A stretch of DNA of 64,000 nucleotides from contig JAEZLH010000021.1 in the NCBI GenBank assembly GCA_023435895.1, positions 1 to 64,000 of the forward strand, written 5' to 3'. Shown one piece after another: positions 18,780-27,448 of this stretch. The stretch comes from Bacillota bacterium. Lineage in GTDB: Bacteria; Bacillota; Clostridia; Lachnospirales; Lachnospiraceae. Numbering within the stretch: the stretch's first letter is position 1; each line of letters starts with the position of its first letter. Under the pieces are notes generated by a model, which saw only the letters and a list, made by a program, of their open reading frames with translations, was not told the origin of the DNA and did not search any database. The position numbers were made by a program, and so were the translations under genes.

Positions 18780-19661
18780 TTAACCTTTTACCGAACCAAC
18801 TGTGATACCTTTTGCAAAGGATTTCTGGAAGAAGGGATAAGCAAAAAGAATTGGCAAAAGTGCGATAACCGCTAAAGCCATACGGATACTTACGCTGGGT
18901 AGCTCTGTAATCTTTATGCTGGGATCGGAATGAGATTGTAAAAAGGCAATATTGCTTAAAATGGAGTTTAAGTAGTTCTGAATACCGTAAAGCTCACGCT
19001 TTGTCTGGATGAAGTAAATTCCGTTTGTCCAGTTGTTCCAATAAGAGATTGCTGTCATAAGTGCAATCGTACCAATGATGGGTTTGGACATGGGGGAAAC
19101 AATTTTAATGAGGGTCTTTAGTTCTCCGGAGCCATCCATCATGGCTGCTTCAATAACTTCATTGGGAACATTGGTATTAATATAGGTACGAACCATAATA
19201 ACGAAGAACGCATTCAATAATAAGTAAGGGAAGATTAAAGCCCAAACGGTATCTGTAATATGAAAGATTCTTGAGTAAATTAAGTAGGTAGGTACAAAGC
19301 CACCATTAAATAACATGGTAAAGAACACGATAAAGGAGAGAACTCTTCGTCCGGGAAGGTCTTTACGGGACAGGGGGTAGGCAAATAACATAGTCATAAT
19401 GACACTGAGAGCAGTTCCTACTCCCGTAACAAGAAAACTCATTCCATAAGCTCTTAGGATATTTTCCTTCACATTCCAGATGTATTTATAGGCTGCTAAA
19501 GAAAAGTCGGCCGGAATAAAGGAGTAACCATTCTGCGCCAAGGATACCTCGGATGATAAGGAGCTTGCAATTAATAAGATGAAGGGGAGAATCGATGCCA
19601 GTACTAGAAAAAGCATAATGAATCCCATTACAAAGCGAAAAATTTTATTACTATAAATCAT
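18780..19661 (-). CDS. Carbohydrate ABC transporter permease (YtcP/MalG type)
   Basis: 293 residues with six predicted membrane helices. The EAA loop near residues 170-200 (EAAMMDGSGELKTLIKIVSP) contacts the ATPase. The C-terminus ending KGITVGSVKG is typical of YtcP/LplC permeases. It lies 18 bp after the LplB-type permease and 15 bp before sucrose phosphorylase. AAGGAGG precedes the ATG. It works with the permease at 19680 and the binding protein at 20929; the ATPase must come from elsewhere. Confidence 0.93.
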   Translation of the reverse strand: MIYSNKIFRFVMGFIMLFLVLASILPFILLIASSLSSEVSLAQNGYSFIPADFSLAAYKYIWNVKENILRAYGMSFLVTGVGTALSVIMTMLFAYPLSRKDLPGRRVLSFIVFFTMLFNGGFVPTYLIYSRIFHITDTVWALIFPYLLLNAFFVIMVRTYINTNVPNEVIEAAMMDGSGELKTLIKIVSPMSKPIIGTIALMTAISYWNNWTNGIYFIQTKRELYGIQNYLNSILSNIAFLQSHSDPSIKITELPSVSIRMALAVIALLPILFAYPFFQKSFAKGITVGSVKG

Positions 19662-19679
19662 GAATATTTCCTCCTTTGA

Positions 19680-20621
19680 TTAGAATAAGCTGCTGTCTTT
19701 GTCTATTTTTGATACTACGGTATTTGCGATAAATACACAGATGAAGCCAAGTACGGATTGTAGGAAACCGCCTGCGGTAGAGCGTCCGATATCATTTAAC
19801 TCAATCAGTCCACGGTATACATAGGTATCGATGGTCTGTGTTGTTGAATAAAGCAAACCACTGTTCATTGGAACCTGATAGAATAAACCGAAATCAGAAT
19901 AACAAATTCGTCCGACGGAAAGCAGAACCAAAGTAATAATCGTTGGTTTCAATGCCGGTAAGGTGATATGACGAATTTGTGCCCATATTCCTGCACCATC
20001 AACGGTAGCCGCTTCATAATAAGATTTATCCACGCCAATCAAAGTCGAATAATACAGGATGGAACTATAACCGAAGGTCATCCAAAGAAATACAATGGTA
20101 AGTATGACCGGCCAGTACTGCGCCTGGTTATACCAACTGATTGGTTCAATCCCAAAGAGCGGTAATATCGTCATGTTCATAAAACCGTTTTTTCCGCTTA
20201 AGAATGCAAATACGATATAGCTGATAATAACGGTTGATAATAAGTAGGGAATTAAGATGACAACCTGACTGAATTTCTTAAAGAATTTGTTGTAAATCGA
20301 GTCCAGTCCGATGGCAACTATAATACCCAGTGAATTACCTAGCAGGATGAATGCTAAATTGTAAAGAATGGTGTTTCGAAAGAATAAAAAAGCATCACTG
20401 GTGCTAAATAGGAATTTAAAGTTCTGGAAGCCTGACCAAGGACTGTTAAAGAGCCCAATGGCATAATTTACTTTCTTAAAAGCAAGAGCAAGTCCAGCCA
20501 TAGGCATATAGTTATTTATAAACAAGTAAATAAGCCCGGGCAGCATCATAAGGTAGAGTGGAATGTATCTTTTCATTTTTTGGGAAGATGATTTCTTTTT
20601 TATTGCTTTTGTTTCTTTCAT
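19680..20621 (-). CDS. Carbohydrate ABC transporter permease (LplB/YteP type)
   Basis: 313 residues from the ATG at 20621, supported by AAGGGGG six or seven bases before it; an upstream ATG at 20642 has no such site. Six membrane helices, with an EAA-type loop near 208-235 (YEAATVDGAGIWAQIRHI). It is the first gene of the minus-strand importer/phosphorylase/esterase operon, divergent from its binding-protein gene. LplB/YtcP permeases import di- or oligosaccharides or their derivatives. Confidence 0.93.
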   Translation of the reverse strand: MKETKAIKKKSSSQKMKRYIPLYLMMLPGLIYLFINNYMPMAGLALAFKKVNYAIGLFNSPWSGFQNFKFLFSTSDAFLFFRNTILYNLAFILLGNSLGIIVAIGLDSIYNKFFKKFSQVVILIPYLLSTVIISYIVFAFLSGKNGFMNMTILPLFGIEPISWYNQAQYWPVILTIVFLWMTFGYSSILYYSTLIGVDKSYYEAATVDGAGIWAQIRHITLPALKPTIITLVLLSVGRICYSDFGLFYQVPMNSGLLYSTTQTIDTYVYRGLIELNDIGRSTAGGFLQSVLGFICVFIANTVVSKIDKDSSLF

Positions 20622-20863
20622 AAGAACCCCCTTGATTTTCATGAGAATGTTTTGTTGTAATCAAAGTATCATAAAAATGCACAAAAATTCTATCAAAATC
20701 CGGTCACAAACTATCGAAATTTTGCTTTAAGCTGTTTGTTCTATATAAATGCAAATAAATATCAACAAAAAAGTTAAAACTTTCGTTAAATATGTTGGAA
20801 AATTAATGATTTATGACAGAAAATTGATAGAAGCCTTATAGAAGCGTCTGATATCATATACCT

Positions 20864-20908
20864 ATCAGACAACGGTATTGTCGGATTGATCAAAGAGCAC
20901 AATGATCA
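20864..20908. promoter_or_regulatory. Palindromes in the leader of the binding-protein gene
   Basis: Between the divergent importer genes lies a near-palindrome at 20864-20886, with arms ATCAGACAA and TTGTCGGAT (one mismatch, 5-bp centre). It is followed at about 20886-20908 by TGATC...GATCA arms. These sit 20-65 bp upstream of the ATG at 20929, where an operator or a leader hairpin would act. They differ from the AAACGTTT sites, so another regulator may be involved. Confidence 0.45.
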
Positions 20909-20928
20909 AAATATTAGGAGGAGATTAT

Positions 20929-22455
20929 ATGAAGAAGAAACTAATTGCTGGTTTACTTGTAGTATGTATGGTAGCTTCACTTTTTGCAGGATGTGGCTCA
21001 AGTACAAAAACCCCTGACAAACAGGGAACGGATAAGGGAACAGATAAAGACAGCTATCCGGTGATTAAGATGGCATACGCAGTGGTATTTCCATCTCCGG
21101 ATGAAAAAGCAATTGAGGATGAGCTAAATAAGATATTAAGAGAAAAAGCTCATGCAGAGGTTGACTTGGTTGGTATTGAGTTCGGTAACTGGGCAACACA
21201 GTTAAACTTAATGTTAACCGGCGGCGGATCTGACTCACTGGATTTATTCAATTCATTCTGGTACACATCAGTTAGCAACCTGGTATCCAACGGACAGGTA
21301 ATGAAGCTGGATGACCTTTTGGCTAAAGAGGGCAGCGATATAAAAGGTTTATTTAAAGATGGTCTGGAACAATACCTAGGTTGTGGTGTTGTAAACGGTA
21401 GCCAATATGGTATTCCTTGTATGTATTCCTATAGTACTGAAAATCTTTACTATGCAAAGAAAGATGATGTTGCAAAGGCAAATATCGACTGGAGCAAGGT
21501 AAAGAGCATTGATGCTATGTCTGATGCAATTCTTAAGATTAAAGAAGCGAATCCAAAGAGCTATTATATTCCCGGTTCAACAGAAGCTTACTGGATTCCG
21601 AAGAGTGTTGACTACTTAGGAGATACCAATTATCTTGGCGTATTAACAGATCCAACCAAGAGCACAAAGGTTGAGAATTACTATGAATCCCAATACTTCC
21701 TTAATTTCTTAAAGCATGTTAAAGAATGGAAAAAAGCTGGTGTATTTAGCCCCGATCCACTCAGCAACAGCAATCCGACTCTTATGAATCTTCTTATGGG
21801 AGTAAGTAATGGTACACCTGGTTATGCATGGGATGCAGCAACCAGTATGAAAGCAACCATCGCTCAGAATAATATTCAATTAGATGGTACTAATGTAACA
21901 GAAGCACTTTCAACGACTAGCGATGCAACAACTTATATGTGGCATATCAGCTCCTTCTCGAAGAATCCGGAAGCAGCAATGAGAATTCTCAATGTTTTAT
22001 ATACAGATCCTCAGGCAGCTCAGTTAGTTGCAAATGGTGTAGAAGGACTTGATTATAAGCTGAATAAAGATGGACAGATGGAATATCCGGATGGCAAAAA
22101 GAGTATGTCTGACCTTGGATGGGCAGCAGCTTCCATGGCATATTGGCCAAATGTTATGCTTTGCAAAACCTGGTACTATGAACCAAAGGATATCTATGAG
22201 CAGATGCTAGCAAAGAATAAGAGCTGTAACAAATCATTGGCTTTAGGTTTTGCCTTCGATTCCAGTAAGGTGACAGATCAAATGACAGCTTGTGCAAACG
22301 TAGTGGCTCAGTATTATACACCACTTATGTATGGTGAAGTGGACATTGATTCCACTCTTACCCAATTCCAGGCTGCACTTAAGAAAGCTGGTATTGATGA
22401 AATTATCAAAGAAAAGCAGACACAGCTTGATGCATGGTTAGCAAGTCAGAAATAA
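20929..22455 (+). CDS. Extracellular sugar-binding lipoprotein (LplA-like)
   Basis: 508 residues from the ATG at 20929 behind TTAGGAGGAGA. The lipoprotein signal peptide ends at the lipobox FAGC (Cys near 23). A Thr/Lys/Asp-rich linker follows, then a long type-1 solute-binding domain whose C-terminal part resembles DUF3502 (ending KEKQTQLDAWL). This type pairs with LplB/YtcP permeases, and here the permease genes run divergently 308 bp away (20621 to 20929). It would capture the island's substrate outside the cell. Confidence 0.92.
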   Translation: MKKKLIAGLLVVCMVASLFAGCGSSTKTPDKQGTDKGTDKDSYPVIKMAYAVVFPSPDEKAIEDELNKILREKAHAEVDLVGIEFGNWATQLNLMLTGGGSDSLDLFNSFWYTSVSNLVSNGQVMKLDDLLAKEGSDIKGLFKDGLEQYLGCGVVNGSQYGIPCMYSYSTENLYYAKKDDVAKANIDWSKVKSIDAMSDAILKIKEANPKSYYIPGSTEAYWIPKSVDYLGDTNYLGVLTDPTKSTKVENYYESQYFLNFLKHVKEWKKAGVFSPDPLSNSNPTLMNLLMGVSNGTPGYAWDAATSMKATIAQNNIQLDGTNVTEALSTTSDATTYMWHISSFSKNPEAAMRILNVLYTDPQAAQLVANGVEGLDYKLNKDGQMEYPDGKKSMSDLGWAAASMAYWPNVMLCKTWYYEPKDIYEQMLAKNKSCNKSLALGFAFDSSKVTDQMTACANVVAQYYTPLMYGEVDIDSTLTQFQAALKKAGIDEIIKEKQTQLDAWLASQK

Positions 22456-22466
22456 CTAACAGGATG

Positions 22467-22493
22467 TTGGGGGAGGGCGATGCCTTCCCCCAA
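22467..22493 (+). terminator. Stem-loop after the binding-protein gene
   Basis: TTGGGGGAGG and CCTTCCCCCAA arms around a short GCGATG loop, 12 bp after the stop codon at 22455. Only a weak T-run follows, so it may be an mRNA-stabilising or partial terminator hairpin that allows some read-through to the MFS gene. Confidence 0.6.
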
Positions 22494-22612
22494 TCTTAAT
22501 AAGACAAGGAACAGGGGTTGAAATGTAAAAGTTACAGCCTGAACAATTAAACCTGCGTCGTCATCGTACAAACTTGCATGCGCAAAAGGCTGCGCAGGAA
22601 TGGAGTAAATTA

Positions 22613-23773
22613 ATGAATGAAAAATTATGGAATAAACATTATATATTAGTAGTTATCGTAAATACACTAAATGCGTTCTCTTTTTTTATGGTGGTTACAA
22701 TTCTCTCTAAATATCTGGTAACAATCGGTGCATCCATAGCAATGGCCGGTTTTATTGTAGGACTATTTTCTCTTACCTCCTTATGCTGTAGACCATTCAG
22801 TGGAATTATGGCGGATCGATTAAGTAATGTCACTCTGTTAAAATGGAGCAATATTCTCATGGGAGTTGGCTTACTTGGCTTTACTATTACCACTTATATT
22901 CCACTTTTAATAGTATTTCGAATTATAAACGGAATTGGTTTTGCGTTGGCTGGAACCTGTCAGATTTCTCTGGCTTCACGCTATATTCCGAAGGAAAAAA
23001 TGGGCGAAGGAATTGGATACCTGGGACTTGGCATGGTTCTTGGCTCAGCCGTTGCTCCGGGTTTTGGACTTGCTCTGTCAGATGGCTTTGGCATGAAAAT
23101 AACTTTTCTTATCTCGGCAGCATTTACGGCAATTGCCTACATTATCTTGTGCTTTGAGAAAGAAGAGAAAAAACAGATAATAGAAAAGAAGAAGATAAAG
23201 CTTGCCGATATCTTCGCGGTGAAAGCACTTCCTTTCACCCTGGTAGCAGGCTCCTTCTCCTTTGTCAACGGAATTATCGTTTCTTACTTGGTTCTATATA
23301 CTGATGTTATTGGAGTAAAGGGCATCAGCATTTATTATACAGTATGTGCGGTAGTATTATTTATTGTCAGACCTTTCTCAGGAAAGTTGATGGACAAAAA
23401 AGGAATCAGGGTCACAGTGTTACCTGGACTCGTTCTCACAGCCTGCTCCATGTTTATGCTTGGTAGAAGCAAAACCTTAATATTGATATTAATTACCGGA
23501 GTAATCAGATCACTTGGACAGGGAGCGGCTCAGCCATCACTGCAAGCCGGATGCATCAGCACAGTAGGAAAAGATAAGAGTGGGGTTGCAACCAGTACAT
23601 ATTACCTTGGTGCAGATGTATGCCAGGGTGTTGGACCGATGATTGGAGGAGCGATTGTTGGGCAGGTAGCCGGAGTCGCTGGATATACAGCATTGTTTAA
23701 TCTTTGCGGAGTGTTATTGTTATTTGCGCTGGTGTATTTTTTTGTTATAACAGGCAAGAAACAAGTGGCATAA
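22613..23773 (+). CDS. Major facilitator superfamily transporter
   Basis: 386 residues from the ATG at 22613; the frame opens 13 codons earlier with TTG, but AGGAATGGAG sits before this ATG. Twelve hydrophobic helices, an MFS motif GIMADRLSN after helix 2, a charged cytoplasmic loop near 180-200 (KKKI), and a second GKLMDKKG motif after helix 8. Substrate unknown. Within this island it may export released acids or other products, or import a substrate, as sugar-efflux-like MFS proteins do (inference). Confidence 0.88.
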   Translation: MNEKLWNKHYILVVIVNTLNAFSFFMVVTILSKYLVTIGASIAMAGFIVGLFSLTSLCCRPFSGIMADRLSNVTLLKWSNILMGVGLLGFTITTYIPLLIVFRIINGIGFALAGTCQISLASRYIPKEKMGEGIGYLGLGMVLGSAVAPGFGLALSDGFGMKITFLISAAFTAIAYIILCFEKEEKKQIIEKKKIKLADIFAVKALPFTLVAGSFSFVNGIIVSYLVLYTDVIGVKGISIYYTVCAVVLFIVRPFSGKLMDKKGIRVTVLPGLVLTACSMFMLGRSKTLILILITGVIRSLGQGAAQPSLQAGCISTVGKDKSGVATSTYYLGADVCQGVGPMIGGAIVGQVAGVAGYTALFNLCGVLLLFALVYFFVITGKKQVA

Positions 23774-23807
23774 GGTTTTTTGAATATAAGAGGAGTGAGG
23801 TAAAAGA

Positions 23808-25283
23808 ATGGAACACAAGATTATAATATTGCCGGGCATTCCAGATGATGATAACAGAGAATATCTACCGGAAAAGTTAAAAGAAAGCGAAATAGTAGTA
23901 AATGAAAATGGGAATAATTCGCAAGTTTATCCCAAGAATCTAAAAGAAGTGAAAGCTCATCTTATCGATGAAGTGGAGGACACCTGGTATGAATATGTGC
24001 CGGACAGCTATGATCCTTCAAAGAAGACACCATTGGTTTTTTCTATGCATGGGGGAATTATGACTGGCTGGGCACAGTGTGTATACACCTCCTGGTCCCA
24101 TGTAGCAGATCGGGAAGGCTTTATTGTTGTATATCCAAATGCACATTTACGCAGATTTTGGCAGATTGAATGTGAAAGAAGACTGTTTGATATTCTTTCT
24201 GAACCCAATGACGAAGGGATATACATGCATGATTTTCCTAATGATCCAAACGAAAATAATGATGCAAGAATTGTATTTAAGTTAATTGAACGGATGAAAG
24301 ACAAATACAATATAGATGACGAAAGAATTTACATGCAGGGAATGTCTCTTGGTAATGCAATGACATTATTAATTGCAAGACATTTTGGAAATCATTTTGC
24401 TGCCATGGCTGGTTCCGCAGGTCCTAGTACAATCGGTCATTTATTTGACGAGAAGGATAATCCCAAAAACAACGCAGGACCACTCACCACCTGGCAGGCG
24501 AGAATGGAGTTTGACCAATCGCCTCCGGGAACCATTGATGCAGTTGAAGATGTAGTTGTTAAGAATAGAGAATACTGGTTGAGGATAAATGAATGCGACC
24601 AGCTTCCTCAGATTAAAATAGATGGAGAAAATAACTTTGCATTCTACACCGGCAAAAAAGCAGATTATGTATTCCGTGATGTAAAAAACAGAGATCATGG
24701 TCAGACCTTTGATGAGGCAGAACTGGTATGGGATTATTTGTTCTCCGGTTCAAAGAGAAAAGCGGATGGAACCATTGAATATGTGGAGTCAATTTCAAAA
24801 AGAGAAGGAGACAAGCTGTCTTTTGCCATCGCAGATGATTGTGAATACGCCTGGGTGAATAATAAAAGAATTAAAATGCCGGCAAAATCCCTAATGTGGA
24901 GAAAACTGAAGTATCACGGATTAAGAGGGGATGCAAAGATTCGCGGAGAGTACTGCATGCTTCCGGCTTCCTTTGTGGCAACCGTCATCAACGCTTCCTA
25001 TTACGAAAAAGATGGTTGGGCAAAAATGGTACTCCAGGATGGCAGAATTATTCAGATTGCAAGAGGTTGTATCGGCTGTACGATAGATAATCGTGTTCGT
25101 GCTATGCTGTGTGAACCAATTGAACGCAACGGAATGCTATATATTGCAATGGAGTGGTTTCTAAAAGATATTCTTAATTGGCATGTATCCATATATAACG
25201 ATATACTGTATGCAACGGATCATTATTCCTTATTATCCGTTAATATGGCAAGACTGATTAAAGACTTATTAACAACAAAATAA
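23808..25283 (+). CDS. PHB-depolymerase-like esterase with CuAO-N1-like domain (paralogue 4)
   Basis: 491 residues, GAGTGAGG before the ATG. HGG at 81-83, Ser180 in GMSLG, His297 in NRDHGQT, stalk-like domain at about 330-480. It is the most diverged of the four paralogues: the insert at about 125-150 is longer (DFPNDPNENND) and the lid differs. It is separated from the other three by over 12 kb and lies 34 bp after the MFS gene, suggesting co-transcription with transport. No signal peptide. Confidence 0.85.
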   Translation: MEHKIIILPGIPDDDNREYLPEKLKESEIVVNENGNNSQVYPKNLKEVKAHLIDEVEDTWYEYVPDSYDPSKKTPLVFSMHGGIMTGWAQCVYTSWSHVADREGFIVVYPNAHLRRFWQIECERRLFDILSEPNDEGIYMHDFPNDPNENNDARIVFKLIERMKDKYNIDDERIYMQGMSLGNAMTLLIARHFGNHFAAMAGSAGPSTIGHLFDEKDNPKNNAGPLTTWQARMEFDQSPPGTIDAVEDVVVKNREYWLRINECDQLPQIKIDGENNFAFYTGKKADYVFRDVKNRDHGQTFDEAELVWDYLFSGSKRKADGTIEYVESISKREGDKLSFAIADDCEYAWVNNKRIKMPAKSLMWRKLKYHGLRGDAKIRGEYCMLPASFVATVINASYYEKDGWAKMVLQDGRIIQIARGCIGCTIDNRVRAMLCEPIERNGMLYIAMEWFLKDILNWHVSIYNDILYATDHYSLLSVNMARLIKDLLTTK

Positions 25284-25375
25284 GAAGGAATTCGTATCTG
25301 TAGTACTTGCAATATCTACAATAGTATAATTCTGTGATTTATGATTTAAAGTTACTCAGTGAAGGGAGGAAACGT

Positions 25376-26257
25376 ATGAGCTTACAGGTAAATGACAGAA
25401 TGCTTTGGCCAAAAGGCAAACGGAAAGCCTTTACATTAAGCTATGATGACGGTATTACTCAGGACAGGAAATTAATCCAGTTGTTAAACCAGTATGGAGT
25501 AAAGGCAACCTTTAATCTGAATTCAGGGTTGTTTGGTCAAGAGGGGTTAGTAGCTGCCGGAAAGAAAGAAGTATCTCATATTAAATTAACCGAAGAAGAG
25601 GTTGCCACCGTTTATAAGGGGCATGAAATGGCAGCCCACGGACAATATCATGAATGTATGGTTGGCATGGATATTGCCAGATGTGTTGATGAAATTCTGG
25701 AAAGCAGAAAGGCTCTGGAAAAAATGGAGGGTAAGCCGGTAACAGGCTTTGCCTATGCCTTTGGGGCTTATGATGAAGTCGTAATTAAGGCACTTGAGGC
25801 TTGTGGAATATCCTATGCCAGAACGGTGGATGCGACACATAAGTTTGATATCCCCAGAAATTTTCTGACTTGGCATCCAACCTGTCATCACGATGATGAA
25901 AGAATATTTGAATTGGCAGAGGAGTTTTTGGGAGATGGCTTCTACTTTTCACTAATCACACCTGCAAAATTGTTTTATGTATGGGGTCATAGCTATGAAT
26001 TCGATCAATGTGAAAATTGGGATCATATGGAACAATTGCTTCGTAAGATTGCAGGAAATGATAAGGTATGGTATGCAACAAATGGTGAGATTCGAGAATA
26101 TGTAGAAGCTTATCGCAGATTGATTTATTCTGTGGACGGTAAAAGTGTATACAACCCTTCATCTATACCGGTATATTTGGGAGGGACTTTTACAAAAGAT
26201 TATATGGAAGTGCTTCCCGGTCAGTCAGCCGAATTGTTAAAACCGATCAATATGTAA
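25376..26257 (+). CDS. Polysaccharide-deacetylase-like protein (CE4 fold), cytoplasmic
   Basis: 293 residues from the ATG at 25376 behind GAAGGGAGG. NodB-type motifs are visible: SYDDG near residues 22-26 (motif 1), HGQYH near 94-98 (metal-binding motif 2), FAYAFGAYD near 128 (motif 3), and a late WGHSYEFD block. There is no signal peptide, so a cell-wall substrate is unlikely. In this island it could remove N- or O-acetyl groups from the imported saccharide (inference). Confidence 0.85.
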   Translation: MSLQVNDRMLWPKGKRKAFTLSYDDGITQDRKLIQLLNQYGVKATFNLNSGLFGQEGLVAAGKKEVSHIKLTEEEVATVYKGHEMAAHGQYHECMVGMDIARCVDEILESRKALEKMEGKPVTGFAYAFGAYDEVVIKALEACGISYARTVDATHKFDIPRNFLTWHPTCHHDDERIFELAEEFLGDGFYFSLITPAKLFYVWGHSYEFDQCENWDHMEQLLRKIAGNDKVWYATNGEIREYVEAYRRLIYSVDGKSVYNPSSIPVYLGGTFTKDYMEVLPGQSAELLKPINM

Positions 26258-26480
26258 TCGCCTTTGGGGTATCAGAAGTTATTAAGAAGGTAAAGCAATG
26301 AATGTTAGTGAAGTAATAGGCTCATATTCGTTAGGAACCTGATTTCTTGCTTATGATACCCTGATTAATATCACATTGAATATATTGAGTTAACGGGCAA
26401 CAGGCTACTAAGAAGTTGTACTTAAAGCCCTATTTATATACTGGAATTAATATTTATCAATATTTGCATGCGGAGGATTT

Positions 26481-27431
26481 ATGAATAATATCGTAGAGAT
26501 AATTAAGAATACAAACAGCTGGAATATACCAGAAATCGGACAGGATATTCCTCATGGAGATATGCCCGGAGATAAGGTGGAAATCGGGCAGGATCATATC
26601 AATAAATCTAAGCTTATATTCGGTGAGCTTTTGAAAATGCTTCCGGGAGTACTGGAAGGTAGTGAGAACAATCGAGCAGTAATTACGGTTTGTGGGGGAT
26701 CTGGAGTAGGGAAGTCCGAGATAGCTTCCTTGTTATCTTTTTATTTAAATCAGCTTGGCATCGGTAGTTATACGCTTTCCGGAGATAATTACCCAAGACG
26801 TATTCCAAAGTATAATGATGCGGAAAGGTTGAGAATATTTAGACTGTCAGGGGTACAGGCGTTGGTTAAAGAAGAATGGATGAATGAGGAGATCTTTGGA
26901 GTACTTCGTGAACTTCAAGAAAAAGATGACGACGGGAATAAGGCTTACCTGCAACAATATCCTTGGTTTCAGAGCTATTTAGATGGAGCATTAAAGGGTT
27001 TGAAAGAATATCTAGGAACAAAGAATGAAATAGATTTCGATGAATTATCAACTATTGTTAAGCAGTTTAAAGAGGGTGCTGATGCAATCTGGTTGAAGCG
27101 AATGGGTAGAACGGAAAGTGACCTTTGGTATGAAAAGGTTGATTTTAGTTCAATTCATGTTTTGGTGATTGAATGGACACATGGTAATAGTAATAACTAT
27201 GAAGGGGTTGATATTCCGGTACTTCTAAATAGCACACCAGAGGAGACTCTGGCACATAGAAGGAGCAGAAACAGGGATGGTAAGACGGATAGTCCCTTTA
27301 CTATGCGAGTATTGGAAATCGAACAGCAGATGCTTGATTCCCAGGCACACAAGGCAAAAATTATTGTCTCAAAGCTAGGGGAACTTATTACCTTTGAAGA
27401 GTACAAATCACTCATGGCTGTAAGCAAATGA
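26481..27431 (+). CDS. P-loop kinase-like protein (uridine-kinase/APS-kinase-like)
   Basis: 316 residues. Walker A GGSGVGKS at 72-79, then a YTLSGDNYPRR segment like the substrate-binding start of uridine kinase/phosphoribulokinase enzymes. A WTHGNSNNY segment near 233-241 and a HRRSRNRDGK lid near 256-266 follow. About 60 residues precede the P-loop, which is longer than usual. The substrate is not recognisable. Position between a deacetylase and a second GH13_18 phosphorylase, with a 4-bp overlap of its stop (ATGA) with an upstream ATG of the next frame, suggests phosphorylation of a released sugar or polyol (inference). Confidence 0.7.
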   Translation: MNNIVEIIKNTNSWNIPEIGQDIPHGDMPGDKVEIGQDHINKSKLIFGELLKMLPGVLEGSENNRAVITVCGGSGVGKSEIASLLSFYLNQLGIGSYTLSGDNYPRRIPKYNDAERLRIFRLSGVQALVKEEWMNEEIFGVLRELQEKDDDGNKAYLQQYPWFQSYLDGALKGLKEYLGTKNEIDFDELSTIVKQFKEGADAIWLKRMGRTESDLWYEKVDFSSIHVLVIEWTHGNSNNYEGVDIPVLLNSTPEETLAHRRSRNRDGKTDSPFTMRVLEIEQQMLDSQAHKAKIIVSKLGELITFEEYKSLMAVSK

Positions 27432-27448
27432 GGGTAGGAGGTCATAAA

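Noticed and set aside
26298..26342. 14-codon frame MNVSEVIGSYSLGT with a possible ribosome site
   Set aside because: Too short, no recognisable similarity, and the AT-rich gap around it gives many such frames by chance.
26267..26361. Distant inverted repeat GGGTATCA / TGATACCC
   Set aside because: Eight-base arms about 80 nt apart are expected by chance and there is no terminator character.
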